From positions 66,653-130,652 of the forward strand of contig MDVS01000006.1 of NCBI GenBank assembly GCA_001940645.1: 64,000 nt of DNA, in the 5' to 3' direction. Both the position numbers and the translations under genes were made by a program. The notes beneath the pieces were generated by a model that saw only the letters and a program-made list of their open reading frames with translations, had not been told where the DNA came from and ran no database searches. Each line of letters begins with the position of its first letter. Positions within the stretch are counted from its first letter, which is position 1. Shown one piece after another: positions 43,868-52,061 of the stretch. The DNA is from Candidatus Heimdallarchaeota archaeon LC_3. GTDB lineage: Archaea > Asgardarchaeota > Heimdallarchaeia > Hodarchaeales > LC-3.

Positions 43868-44458
43868 ATGGGTAGAAGACGAAAATTACAATTAGGATCT
43901 ATGGGAGTTTTCCTTAAGTTAATCTTGTTAGGAGATGGAGCTGTTGGTAAAACGACCCTAGTCAGATCTTTCATGGATCAAACATTTCAATCAGATTATT
44001 TAATGACTGTTGGAATTGATATATCTGTTAAAGAGGTTTCATTAAAGAATGGAAAAAGAATCAAATTGACTATTTCGGACGTTGCTGGGCAAACTAGGTT
44101 TATGCAGTTTAGATCAGTTTTTTTCAATGGAGCTAACTTAGCTTTTCTTTGTTTTGATGTAACAAGACTTGATTCGTTAGAAAATTTGGAACGAGAATGG
44201 CTTCCTCAATTAATACCTACACTATCTGATCCCAAATTTAAGGTTTTATTGGTTGCAAATAAGATTGATCTTGAAGAACAAAGAAAAGTAACAAGTACTG
44301 ATATTCGACTTGTTCTAAAGCGATTCCAAAAGAAATTTCCTATGTTGAATTGGGTAGGGTATATAGAAACATCTGCACTAAAAAAACACAATGTTCAAGA
44401 AGCTTTTGGACAGATAACTGAACAGTATTTTGAAACTCAAGAAAAAAAAATTGTTTAA
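43868..44458 (+). CDS. Ras-superfamily small GTPase with a basic N-terminus
   Basis: This encodes 196 residues: a basic start (MGRRRKLQLG), then G1 GDGAVGKTT, switch I Thr in YLMTVGIDI, G3 SDVAGQTRF, G4 NKID and G5 ETSAL. W of the usual W-D-x-x-G-Q is Ser here. The inserted region around GVFLKLI and the long alpha-helical segment near 150 (RLVLKRFQKKFPMLNWVG) distinguish it from the other two GTPases. The N-terminal M-G-R is not followed by the residues of a typical myristoylation site. There is no C-terminal lipidation cysteine. Confidence 0.92.
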   Translation: MGRRRKLQLGSMGVFLKLILLGDGAVGKTTLVRSFMDQTFQSDYLMTVGIDISVKEVSLKNGKRIKLTISDVAGQTRFMQFRSVFFNGANLAFLCFDVTRLDSLENLEREWLPQLIPTLSDPKFKVLLVANKIDLEEQRKVTSTDIRLVLKRFQKKFPMLNWVGYIETSALKKHNVQEAFGQITEQYFETQEKKIV

Positions 44459-44465
44459 ATTTTAA

Positions 44466-45011
44466 TTATTCTTTAATTATTGAAGAAAAATAGTCCATAT
44501 CTTTAAATAAACAATATTTTTTGTCTTCGATTTCAATCATTTCAAAATTTTCATCTTTATCAAGCTTTTCAATGATTTCTACTACTTCTTGAATTAGCAT
44601 ATCTTCAATAGTATTAATTACTTCTGCAAAATCTGAAAGAAGTATAGAAATTGTTTTGTTGTGCTTATCGTAATGGATCTTCTCTTTAGATGCAAAAAGC
44701 ATAAGAAATTTCAATTCTGGAATAGTAAATTTTGAACTTAAAACAACATTATTTGTCTCAGGAGTACCTGGTTTTCTGCTTTCTTTTGCGAAATGAACCA
44801 TTTTTCTCCATGTTTCTTGCGAGAAATCTGGGGCGCGAATTATCAGTTTTTTCAAAGCTTTGTCTGCTCTCCCATGGTAAGCAACTAAGGCATGTCTTAC
44901 TTTTCCATAGTTCGATTTATCTTTATCTGATTTTTCTCTGAAAGATCGATATTCATATACGTAATATACCTGTGACCCCTTGGGTTTCTCTTGAAATTTT
45001 AAAAAAGTCAT
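44466..45011 (-). CDS. Hypothetical protein convergent with a small GTPase gene
   Basis: This 181-residue soluble protein is rich in Lys and Glu. The N-terminal part contains QVYYVYEYRSFREKSDKDKS and YGKVRHALVAYHGRAD, the C-terminal part is acidic and helical (AEVINTIEDMLIQEVVEIIE). I do not recognise it. Its stop lies seven bases past the GTPase stop on the opposite strand, so it is not in one operon with it. Confidence 0.55.
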   Translation of the reverse strand: MTFLKFQEKPKGSQVYYVYEYRSFREKSDKDKSNYGKVRHALVAYHGRADKALKKLIIRAPDFSQETWRKMVHFAKESRKPGTPETNNVVLSSKFTIPELKFLMLFASKEKIHYDKHNKTISILLSDFAEVINTIEDMLIQEVVEIIEKLDKDENFEMIEIEDKKYCLFKDMDYFSSIIKE

Positions 45012-45441
45012 ATTTATTTCTTCTCTTTACAAATAACACAAATTATTATCATTTTATTTATTTTGAAAATTTGCAACGCTTTATCTCTGCCAGTCCATCC
45101 ATCAGTTATAAAGTTAATTATTTCAAAATAAGCATATTATTTTTAAAACTTTTTACCATTTTTCCATACAAAAAGAACTTTAATTTGAAAGAACATCGAT
45201 TAATGGAATTTGTGAACTTATAATTTTAGTTAGATTTACCATCTACGGGTTTTAAATTTCTTTATTTATAGAAAATAATGCTATTTACGGTTGTTAACTT
45301 TAGTAATAAAACCTATTGATTTTTTTTAACATTAATTGCCTTTTATCATGTGTATAATTACAATTCAATATGAACATTTTAAAATTTATAAATTATTACG
45401 TAAATAAAGCCAAAATAAAAAAAAGCCTTAAGGGATTATGA
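45012..45441. promoter_or_regulatory. Divergent promoter region without a gene
   Basis: This 430-base gap separates the hypothetical gene from the GAPDH gene. An AT-rich TATA-like stretch (TTTATAAAT near 45385-45393) precedes GAPDH. I see no convincing gene; an 83-codon frame that starts inside the neighbouring gene at 44972 is antisense and looks accidental. Confidence 0.3.
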
Positions 45442-46479
45442 ATGGAACCAATAAAAGTCGCTATTAATGGTTTTGGAAGAATAGGCAGATTAGTTACAAG
45501 AGCCTTATTAGAACTTCATTCTGAAAAAGGTATGAAGATAGATATTGTAGCTATAAATGATCTAAGTTCTGTAGATATGTTAGCACATCTTTTTGAATTT
45601 GATTCAACTCATGGACGTGCCTTTTCACACCAAGTAACTGCTGATAACAAAAAAAAACAATTAATTTTAGCAGGTGATAGCTTTAAAGTACTTTCTATTA
45701 AAGACCCTAGCGATTTGCCTTGGAAAAAATTAGATGTTGATTTTGTAATCGAGTGTACCGGAAGATTTCGAACAAGAAAAGATTTACAAAAACATTTAGA
45801 TGCAGGTGCTAAAAGAGTAATTCTTTCTGCACCTAGTTCAGATGTGGACATCACTTTGGTTCGTGGAGTTAATATGGAAATGTATGATTCAAATAATCAT
45901 TTTATCATTTCAAATGCTTCATGCACAACAAATTGCCTAGCACCAGTTTGTAAAGTTTTAGACGATAATTACGGAATAGAGCATGGCATAATGACTACAG
46001 TACATGCTGCTACTAATGATCAACGTCTTCTTGATTCTCAACATAGTGATTTCAGAAGAGCACGTTCTGCCTTCCAAAGTATGGTTCCAACTTCTACTGG
46101 AGCAGCAAAAGCGATTGGAAAGGTGCTGCCCAAACTCAATGGAAAGATAAATGGAATAGCTATTAGAGTTCCTACTCCAAATGTTTCATTAGTTGATTTA
46201 ACAGTTAGATTAAGTAAAAATGCCACAAAAGAAGAAGTTCAAGAGACTTTTAGACAAGCAAGCATTTCTCCAGAATTAAAAGGAATTTTAGGTCATGAAT
46301 GGAGATCATTAGTTTCTATAGATTTTAATCATGATCCAAGAAGTGCAATAGTTGATTTTCCTAGCATGATGGTCGTTGAAGGTAGCTTATTAAAGATACT
46401 TTCTTGGTATGATAATGAATGGGGATATGCAATGCGAACAGCGGAACTCATTCACGATTTAAAAGCCAGAGAGAATTAA
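45442..46479 (+). CDS. Glyceraldehyde-3-phosphate dehydrogenase, bacterial/eukaryal (type I) form
   Basis: The 345-residue enzyme oxidises glyceraldehyde 3-phosphate to 1,3-bisphosphoglycerate with NAD(P). INGFGRIGRL is the Rossmann site, INDLSS carries the cofactor-specificity Asp, and the catalytic Cys is in SNASCTTNCLAP with the partner His in TVHAATNDQRLLD. YDNEWGYAMRTAELI is the C-terminal signature. Most archaea use the unrelated type II GAPDH, so this type I gene points to transfer from bacteria. The Q in TNDQRLLD and the H-S-D-F-R-R-A-R variant are typical of the bacterial GapB-like branch, as I recall. Confidence 0.94.
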   Translation: MEPIKVAINGFGRIGRLVTRALLELHSEKGMKIDIVAINDLSSVDMLAHLFEFDSTHGRAFSHQVTADNKKKQLILAGDSFKVLSIKDPSDLPWKKLDVDFVIECTGRFRTRKDLQKHLDAGAKRVILSAPSSDVDITLVRGVNMEMYDSNNHFIISNASCTTNCLAPVCKVLDDNYGIEHGIMTTVHAATNDQRLLDSQHSDFRRARSAFQSMVPTSTGAAKAIGKVLPKLNGKINGIAIRVPTPNVSLVDLTVRLSKNATKEEVQETFRQASISPELKGILGHEWRSLVSIDFNHDPRSAIVDFPSMMVVEGSLLKILSWYDNEWGYAMRTAELIHDLKAREN

Positions 46480-46489
46480 ATAAAAAAAC

Positions 46490-47194
46490 ATGAATGATTT
46501 TATGAATAATAAAGAGCTAAAGAGTGAAAAAGAAAAATTTGATTTTATTATAACTGAAATGAAATATCAATCAAATTTAATTAAGCATCTAATTTCAGAA
46601 ATCAATCAACTAAAACAAATTTTGATTTTATCAAAAAATACGTTACCTAATACTGGGCCAAGTCCTCGATCAGCATATAATCAAAACAATAGTTTGTTAA
46701 CTATTGACAAGCCTTTACAAAAGCCACCCAAAATAACTAATGAAGAAGCATTGAGCTATCCTTCTTCTAATATATCTTTCCCATTAGAGGAAGTTCTTTC
46801 GAATTTAACAGATTCAAATAAAGATTTGATTATTGAAGTTTGGAAAAAATGTCAAGATGAATATAAAATCATCATTGAAGCCAAAAAGGATGATAATCAC
46901 GAATTATTTATTAAAACTACTTTTAATATGTTCCTATTTATTTTCAATATTATGATTATCATTTTAAAGTTTGAGGAAGACAAATTTATTACAGCTGATC
47001 AATCTTTAACTGCTATTGCAAAAAATTTAGGACCATTGCCAATATTACTTGATTTTGATTTAGTAGATTTTATCAATGAACAAAAAAAGAATGAAAACTA
47101 TTCTATAGGGAAAAAAACAATTAATAGTTTATTTGCAAAAATAGAAAAGACCATCGATTCTTTAGGAGAACTTCTAAATATAATTTTAATTTAA
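46490..47194 (+). CDS. Coiled-coil-containing hypothetical protein
   Basis: This encodes 234 residues. An N-terminal coiled coil (about 10-48, KSEKEKFDFIITEMKYQSNL) is followed by a Pro/Ser/Asn-rich linker (52-95) and a helical C-terminal domain with a strongly hydrophobic helix (FNMFLFIFNIMIIILKF). It follows the GAPDH gene by 10 bases, and is probably co-transcribed. I do not recognise it. Confidence 0.55.
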   Translation: MNDFMNNKELKSEKEKFDFIITEMKYQSNLIKHLISEINQLKQILILSKNTLPNTGPSPRSAYNQNNSLLTIDKPLQKPPKITNEEALSYPSSNISFPLEEVLSNLTDSNKDLIIEVWKKCQDEYKIIIEAKKDDNHELFIKTTFNMFLFIFNIMIIILKFEEDKFITADQSLTAIAKNLGPLPILLDFDLVDFINEQKKNENYSIGKKTINSLFAKIEKTIDSLGELLNIILI

Positions 47195-47217
47195 TTTTAT
47201 TTGCTATGAAGAATTAA

Positions 47218-47287
47218 AACCTTGCATCGTTCTCTAATTAGAATTTGGTATTAACCTCAATATGTTAATCAGTGCACCTGCAAGGTT
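47218..47287 (+). ncRNA. Structured RNA / leader upstream of a homocysteine S-methyltransferase gene
   Basis: AACCTTGCA (47218-47226) and TGCAAGGTT (47279-47287) form a perfect 9-bp closing stem over 52 bases. Inside are a hairpin TTCT-CTAATT-AGAA (47230-47243) and ATTAAC-loop-GTTAAT (47250-47255/47264-47269), extended across a 6-base bulge by GGT/ACC (47247-47249/47276-47278), which stacks directly on the closing stem. A T9 tract follows at about 47309-47317 and the ATG of the methyltransferase is at 47342. It does not fold as a tRNA. It may be a leader regulator with a U-tract terminator, or a terminator of the preceding gene. Confidence 0.5.
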
Positions 47288-47341
47288 ACATCTGAGCAAT
47301 TCTATTTTTTTTTAAAAAAAATTTTCGAAAATGGTGAAAGT

Positions 47342-48220
47342 ATGTTCAAAATTGCAACGGGTCATCTACTTTTATTGGATGGAGCAATGGGGACAGAAAT
47401 TGAAAAAAGAGGTTATAATACTTCTTCAATTATTTGGAGCGCCCAGATTCTTTTTGAAAATCCATCTTTAGTACAAACAATTCATGAAGAGTATTTCAAG
47501 GCTGGAGCTGACATTGCGATTACAAATACGTTTCGTACTAGCCCATATTCTTTTAAAAAAGCTGGTCTTGAAATAGATTTGTTTAAAAAATTCATGTTTA
47601 AAGCTATTGAATTAGCAGTTGGGGCACGGAATAAATTAAATAATCAAGGACTTATTTTTGGTTCAATTGCGTCATTAGAGGACTGTTTCAGACCGGACTT
47701 AGTTCCAGAAGAAAGGATACTAGAAAAATACCACCAAAAAACTCTTAGATCAATGGGAGAATCCTCTGAATTAGATTTAATACTTTTTGAAACCCAAAAT
47801 AATATGAGAGAGATACAAGTAATTTCCAAACTTGTAAGCAAAATCACTATTCCTTCAGGATTATCTATAACATTAAACAACAAAGGAGATTTACTTGATG
47901 GTACATCTTGGTCTAAAGTTGTTAAATTGATTGAAAATAGTAATTTTTCTATTTTTGGTGTAAATTGTTCATCTCCAACAATAATTACAAGAGCATTACA
48001 AAAATTAATAGAAATAAAGCAACTTGACATCCCCTTAATAGCATACGCAAACATAGGACTTCCAGATCCAATAACTCATCAAATGAATGATGTGGTAACA
48101 GAAAAAAATTATTTAATTGAAGCTGAAAAATGGTATGAGTTGGGTTCCTCCATTATAGGCTCTTGTTGCGGATCTAATCCATCTGTAATTCATAATTTGT
48201 CACAAGGTCTAAAAAATTGA
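47342..48220 (+). CDS. Homocysteine S-methyltransferase family protein
   Basis: This 292-residue Zn-dependent methyltransferase domain resembles MmuM and the N-terminal domain of MetH. LLLLDGAMGTEIEKRG and ITNTFRTSP are conserved; the three Zn ligands are Cys in FGVNCSSP and Cys-Cys in GSCCGS. It transfers methyl from S-methylmethionine, betaine or another donor to homocysteine. GGTGAAAG precedes the ATG, and a structured element with a T-run sits upstream. The methyl donor cannot be predicted. Confidence 0.88.
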   Translation: MFKIATGHLLLLDGAMGTEIEKRGYNTSSIIWSAQILFENPSLVQTIHEEYFKAGADIAITNTFRTSPYSFKKAGLEIDLFKKFMFKAIELAVGARNKLNNQGLIFGSIASLEDCFRPDLVPEERILEKYHQKTLRSMGESSELDLILFETQNNMREIQVISKLVSKITIPSGLSITLNNKGDLLDGTSWSKVVKLIENSNFSIFGVNCSSPTIITRALQKLIEIKQLDIPLIAYANIGLPDPITHQMNDVVTEKNYLIEAEKWYELGSSIIGSCCGSNPSVIHNLSQGLKN

Positions 48221-48404
48221 CCTTTCTTGTAGTCCCCAAATCACCCGATGAGTTTAAAAACCAAAATCAATGAAATGAATTTAATCGATTTTTTTAATAG
48301 TTAAATATTGAATTATAAAGTATTTATTTTTATTTTAATTTAAGATTTGAAGAAATTTTTTTAAAAAATAGTTATTTCTTTTTAATTTCTGGTGCAATTG
48401 ATTT

Positions 48405-49406
48405 ATGAAAGAGTATCCAATAAAACATTCAGATATTACTGGTTCATCTGAAGATGAAAAACTTTTACAAGATGCTTCATTAAAAAATCTCCATTATTTA
48501 GTATATGAAGATTTTAGAGAAAATATTGGTATTATTGATAATTATGACTTTGGTACAACCAAACTAGATGAATTAGAGTTTTTACCTATCTTATATGATA
48601 TTATGAAAGGATTTTCCACCAAAGAAGGAAATGAAAATAAGAAAATTCAAATACTTGATGCTGGATGTGGAACAGGCCAAGTCTTGATTGATTTACTTGA
48701 ATGTGGATGTCTTGATGATGTTTTTTTAATAGTTGGCCTTGATGTTAATACTCTAAGGCTAGGTAAAGAAACTAAGAAACGATTAAATGACTATTTATTA
48801 TCCAAGGATAAAAAGGACATTATCAATCTTCATTCTTTCATGTGTGATGACAATCCACCTTTTGATTTTTCTATGTCAGAACGTGACATTGTTTTAATAT
48901 CTGGAGATATTCAAAACGTGTATTGTATTCCAGATAATACATTTGATATAATAATTACTCATAGATTATTTTCATTTGTTTTTGATGTCGTAAAAGCTCT
49001 AGGTGAATGTCTTCGCATGCTAAGACCAGGTGGAGTGTTATTTATCCCAATAGAATATATTATAAAATCAGGGATACCTTCTTATTTTCTTGAATTGGAA
49101 ATGGATGATGAATCTGAGAAAAAATATCTTATTGATCAAGTTTTAGAAAAGAAATCTAGAATAACATATAGTGAATTAAAAAAGGATCATAAAGTTGACA
49201 GATATGAAGCTATCAATTACTTTAAACATAAATTCAAGTGGTCAGCAAGAATTGGGTTAGCTGAAACATCAGATTATCTAAGGGTTGAAAAAATTTCTTT
49301 TGAATCCCCCAAAGATGAAGATTTACCTCATTTTGTTGGGCCTGTATATGGTGATGATGTTCAATTTGTGCTCTATCGGAAAGAAAAAGGAGCTAGAATT
49401 GAATAA
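48405..49406 (+). CDS. Class I SAM-dependent methyltransferase
   Basis: This encodes 333 residues. Motif I is ILDAGCGTGQVLIDLL (about 82-97), motif II D in IVGLDVNTLRLG, and motif IV/VI region LRMLRPGGVLFIPIEY. The N-terminal about 70 residues are acidic. The substrate-binding C-terminus (after 220) is unlike common families, so the target (metabolite or protein) is unknown. It has its own promoter in the 184-base gap upstream. Confidence 0.82.
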   Translation: MKEYPIKHSDITGSSEDEKLLQDASLKNLHYLVYEDFRENIGIIDNYDFGTTKLDELEFLPILYDIMKGFSTKEGNENKKIQILDAGCGTGQVLIDLLECGCLDDVFLIVGLDVNTLRLGKETKKRLNDYLLSKDKKDIINLHSFMCDDNPPFDFSMSERDIVLISGDIQNVYCIPDNTFDIIITHRLFSFVFDVVKALGECLRMLRPGGVLFIPIEYIIKSGIPSYFLELEMDDESEKKYLIDQVLEKKSRITYSELKKDHKVDRYEAINYFKHKFKWSARIGLAETSDYLRVEKISFESPKDEDLPHFVGPVYGDDVQFVLYRKEKGARIE

Positions 49407-49455
49407 AAATATTTTTTTAATATTTTCTTTTTTATAATTTAGAGTTGGTATCCTA

Positions 49456-49953
49456 TTGAATGAAAGGTCCCCAAAAAAAATAAGTGATAGTCGAGTTACC
49501 ACATATAAATCCATGATGCCAGAACATTCCAACCCTAGTCCTGATTCACATTTTAAAAATGTTAATGGAGGAGTTATTTTAAATCTTATTGACAATATAG
49601 CAGGAATTGTGGCTCTACGACATACAAGAACAAGAGTAGTAACAGCTTCATTTGATGCAATGGAATTTTTACACCCTGTTCGCGTTGGAGAATTACTTAT
49701 AATCAAATCAAGCATTAATTTTGTAGGAACATCTTCTATGGAGGTAGGAGTAAAAGTAATGGTTGAAGATTTTTTCACTGGTGAGACCAATGTGACAGGT
49801 AGGGCATATTTAACCTTTGTTGCTGTTGATCAAGATGGAAAACCAATTCCTGCCCCTAAACTAATTCTAGAAACCGATGATGACCATCGAAGATTTAAAC
49901 AAGCTCAGGAGAGAAGAAAAATCCGTCTAGAGCATCGACAGATACGAGATTAG
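49456..49953 (+). CDS. Acyl-CoA thioesterase (hotdog fold)
   Basis: The 165-residue protein matches the YciA/BACH group: FKNVNGGVILNLIDNIAGIV, RTRVVTASFDAMEFLHPVRV and a downstream strand-rich part with GRAYLTFVAVDQDGKPIP. These enzymes hydrolyse acyl-CoA to CoA and free acid. The conserved catalytic Asp lies in the LIDN helix. TTG 49456 is the longest start; ATG 49513 (MMPEHSNP) is a good alternative because it resembles the usual family start. Confidence 0.88.
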   Translation: MNERSPKKISDSRVTTYKSMMPEHSNPSPDSHFKNVNGGVILNLIDNIAGIVALRHTRTRVVTASFDAMEFLHPVRVGELLIIKSSINFVGTSSMEVGVKVMVEDFFTGETNVTGRAYLTFVAVDQDGKPIPAPKLILETDDDHRRFKQAQERRKIRLEHRQIRD

Positions 49954-50056
49954 ATCATTTTCTCTCTAATATATATAACTAAGTTTATTTAAATTATTCT
50001 GTATAATTAGTGAGAAATTATATCTTTAAATTCGATTGTATTTTTAGTGAGAATTT

Positions 50057-51961
50057 ATGGTATCAGGCAACAAATTAAGCAAAGCTCATTCCATTAATGC
50101 TTATCTACGCATTGAAACTGCTGGTGGGGCAGTTTGGAGTCCAGGAACAAAAAAAAGGCATGCAGGAAGAGAGATAACTTTTGTATATAATGGATCTGGT
50201 AATTTTCAGATTTACAAAATGTTATCACGTTACCCTGGGTCTTGGCCGCAACGATTGACCTTTACTGACGATAGGACAACCAATCCTCTCTATATACCAT
50301 CAGGAGGAATATTATTTTCTTCAGATCATGGGGGAGATGAAAAATGGCAAATATACTTAATAAAACCTGGAATGGGATATGAACCATTACAATTGACTAA
50401 TGATTCAGAAGTTATTCATAATTTGACTCATGTAGGTGAAAACGGATATTTTTTTAGCTCTAATAAACGTAATCCAAAAATTTTTGATATTTATTATGGT
50501 AAATTTAGTGATGTTGATAAGGAGCAAAAATATGTCCTTCTTTTAGAAAACCCAGGAATAAACATTATCCGTGTTCTTTGTTGTTACCAAAATCGTTGGT
50601 TATTAATTCAGGAAATTGTTAGTAATTTCGAATCACTACTCCAAGTCTACGATACACAAGAAAAAAAGCTTATTCCGATTACTTCAGAATTTTCTAAAGG
50701 GAAAGATGCTCGTTGGTCTAATGCATGGTTTGTAGATGAGACTTATATGTTAGTAGTATCAGATTTCGGACGTGATTTCCTATCACTTGGTTTAATAAAT
50801 TGGCAAGAGCCATTAGAAGGAATTAAATGGCTTGAACCTGATCAATATGATACAGAAGATGTGGATATCCATATTCCAAATAAGAAAATAGTTTATACAA
50901 AAAATAAAGATGGATATTCAAAGTTATATCAAGGATATTTAAATGAACAAAATCATTTTCTAATTAAAGAAATTCCCGTTCCTGAAGGAGCGGTAATAGC
51001 CGCTGGTGACCAGCGATCATTTACAAAGCCTATTTTATGGAATCCTGCTGGTGATCGGATTGTGGTAACTATGAGTACTCCTCAATCTCCAATGAATGTA
51101 TGGACATATGAATTACGAGAGTATTCATTTGGATACTGGAAAATTACTAGTGCTGATGGAGCTGGAATACCATCTAAAGATTATATTCGTCCGGAATTAA
51201 TAAAATACAACTCATTAAATAGTGTAAAAATTCCATTCTTCATGTATCTTCCCTCAGGAAATCTTCCCAAAAATGGCTGGCCAGCTATAGTTATGATTCA
51301 TGGAGGACCGGAAGCTCAAATTAGACCTGCCTTTAATGGAATTATTCAATATTTCGTTGCATCAGGAATAGCAGTAGTAACACCAAATGTTCGTGGATCC
51401 ACAGGATATGGACGTCGTTATTCATCTCTTGATGACTTGGAAAAACGACTGGATTCTGTAGCTGACATTAAATTTTTAGTAGACTTCCTTGAATCTGAGA
51501 AAAGAATCGATACGAAAAAACTTGCAGTTTATGGTGGTTCATACGGTGGATATATGGTATTAGCTTCAATAACTGAATATCCTGATCTTTTTCAAGCAGC
51601 AATTGATATTGTTGGAATTTCTAATTTCATTACCTTTCTAGAAAATACTGCAAAATGGAGGAGGCATCATCGCGAGCGTGAATATGGATCTTTATTATTA
51701 AATAGAGATCTTTTAGTCAAAATTTCCCCAATAAACAAAGTAAGCAAAATAATTACTCCAACTTTAGTTATTCATGGAGAAAACGATCAACGTGTTCCCG
51801 TATCTGAGGCTATTCAAATCTCAAATGAATTGAAATCAAGAAATATTCCCTCTGATATTATTAGATTTTATGATGAAGGACACGGAATAGTTAAACTTAA
51901 AAATAAAGTTCAATTATATCCACAAATATTAAATTTCCTAAAAAAATACTTAAAAGTCTAA
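50057..51961 (+). CDS. Prolyl-oligopeptidase-family (S9) peptidase, acylaminoacyl-peptidase-like
   Basis: The 634-residue protein has an N-terminal beta-propeller (about 20-370) with repeats of W-x-P/D-x-G, and a C-terminal alpha/beta-hydrolase. The nucleophile is in YGGSYGGYMVL (GxSxGG), the Asp in VIHGENDQRVP and the His in YDEGHGIV. VMIHGGPEAQIRPAFN forms the oxyanion region. It removes acylated or unmodified N-terminal residues from peptides in the cytosol. No signal peptide is seen. Confidence 0.93.
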   Translation: MVSGNKLSKAHSINAYLRIETAGGAVWSPGTKKRHAGREITFVYNGSGNFQIYKMLSRYPGSWPQRLTFTDDRTTNPLYIPSGGILFSSDHGGDEKWQIYLIKPGMGYEPLQLTNDSEVIHNLTHVGENGYFFSSNKRNPKIFDIYYGKFSDVDKEQKYVLLLENPGINIIRVLCCYQNRWLLIQEIVSNFESLLQVYDTQEKKLIPITSEFSKGKDARWSNAWFVDETYMLVVSDFGRDFLSLGLINWQEPLEGIKWLEPDQYDTEDVDIHIPNKKIVYTKNKDGYSKLYQGYLNEQNHFLIKEIPVPEGAVIAAGDQRSFTKPILWNPAGDRIVVTMSTPQSPMNVWTYELREYSFGYWKITSADGAGIPSKDYIRPELIKYNSLNSVKIPFFMYLPSGNLPKNGWPAIVMIHGGPEAQIRPAFNGIIQYFVASGIAVVTPNVRGSTGYGRRYSSLDDLEKRLDSVADIKFLVDFLESEKRIDTKKLAVYGGSYGGYMVLASITEYPDLFQAAIDIVGISNFITFLENTAKWRRHHREREYGSLLLNRDLLVKISPINKVSKIITPTLVIHGENDQRVPVSEAIQISNELKSRNIPSDIIRFYDEGHGIVKLKNKVQLYPQILNFLKKYLKV

Positions 51962-52061
51962 TTTCAGCCAAAACTTTTTATTTTTATCAGAATCAAAAAG
52001 TATTATACACTTATAAGCTAATTTAATTTAAAAAATCTTTATTTTATATTTGGTAAGATCA

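Noticed and set aside
44972..45223. Plus-strand 83-codon frame
   Set aside because: It begins within the opposite gene at 44466-45011, has irregular composition and no ribosome site; I treat it as chance.
47218..47287. tRNA gene
   Set aside because: Length is near that of a tRNA and a long closing stem is present, but the T-arm GGTTCRAAYCC motif is missing and the middle loop has eight bases, so it is not a tRNA on either strand.
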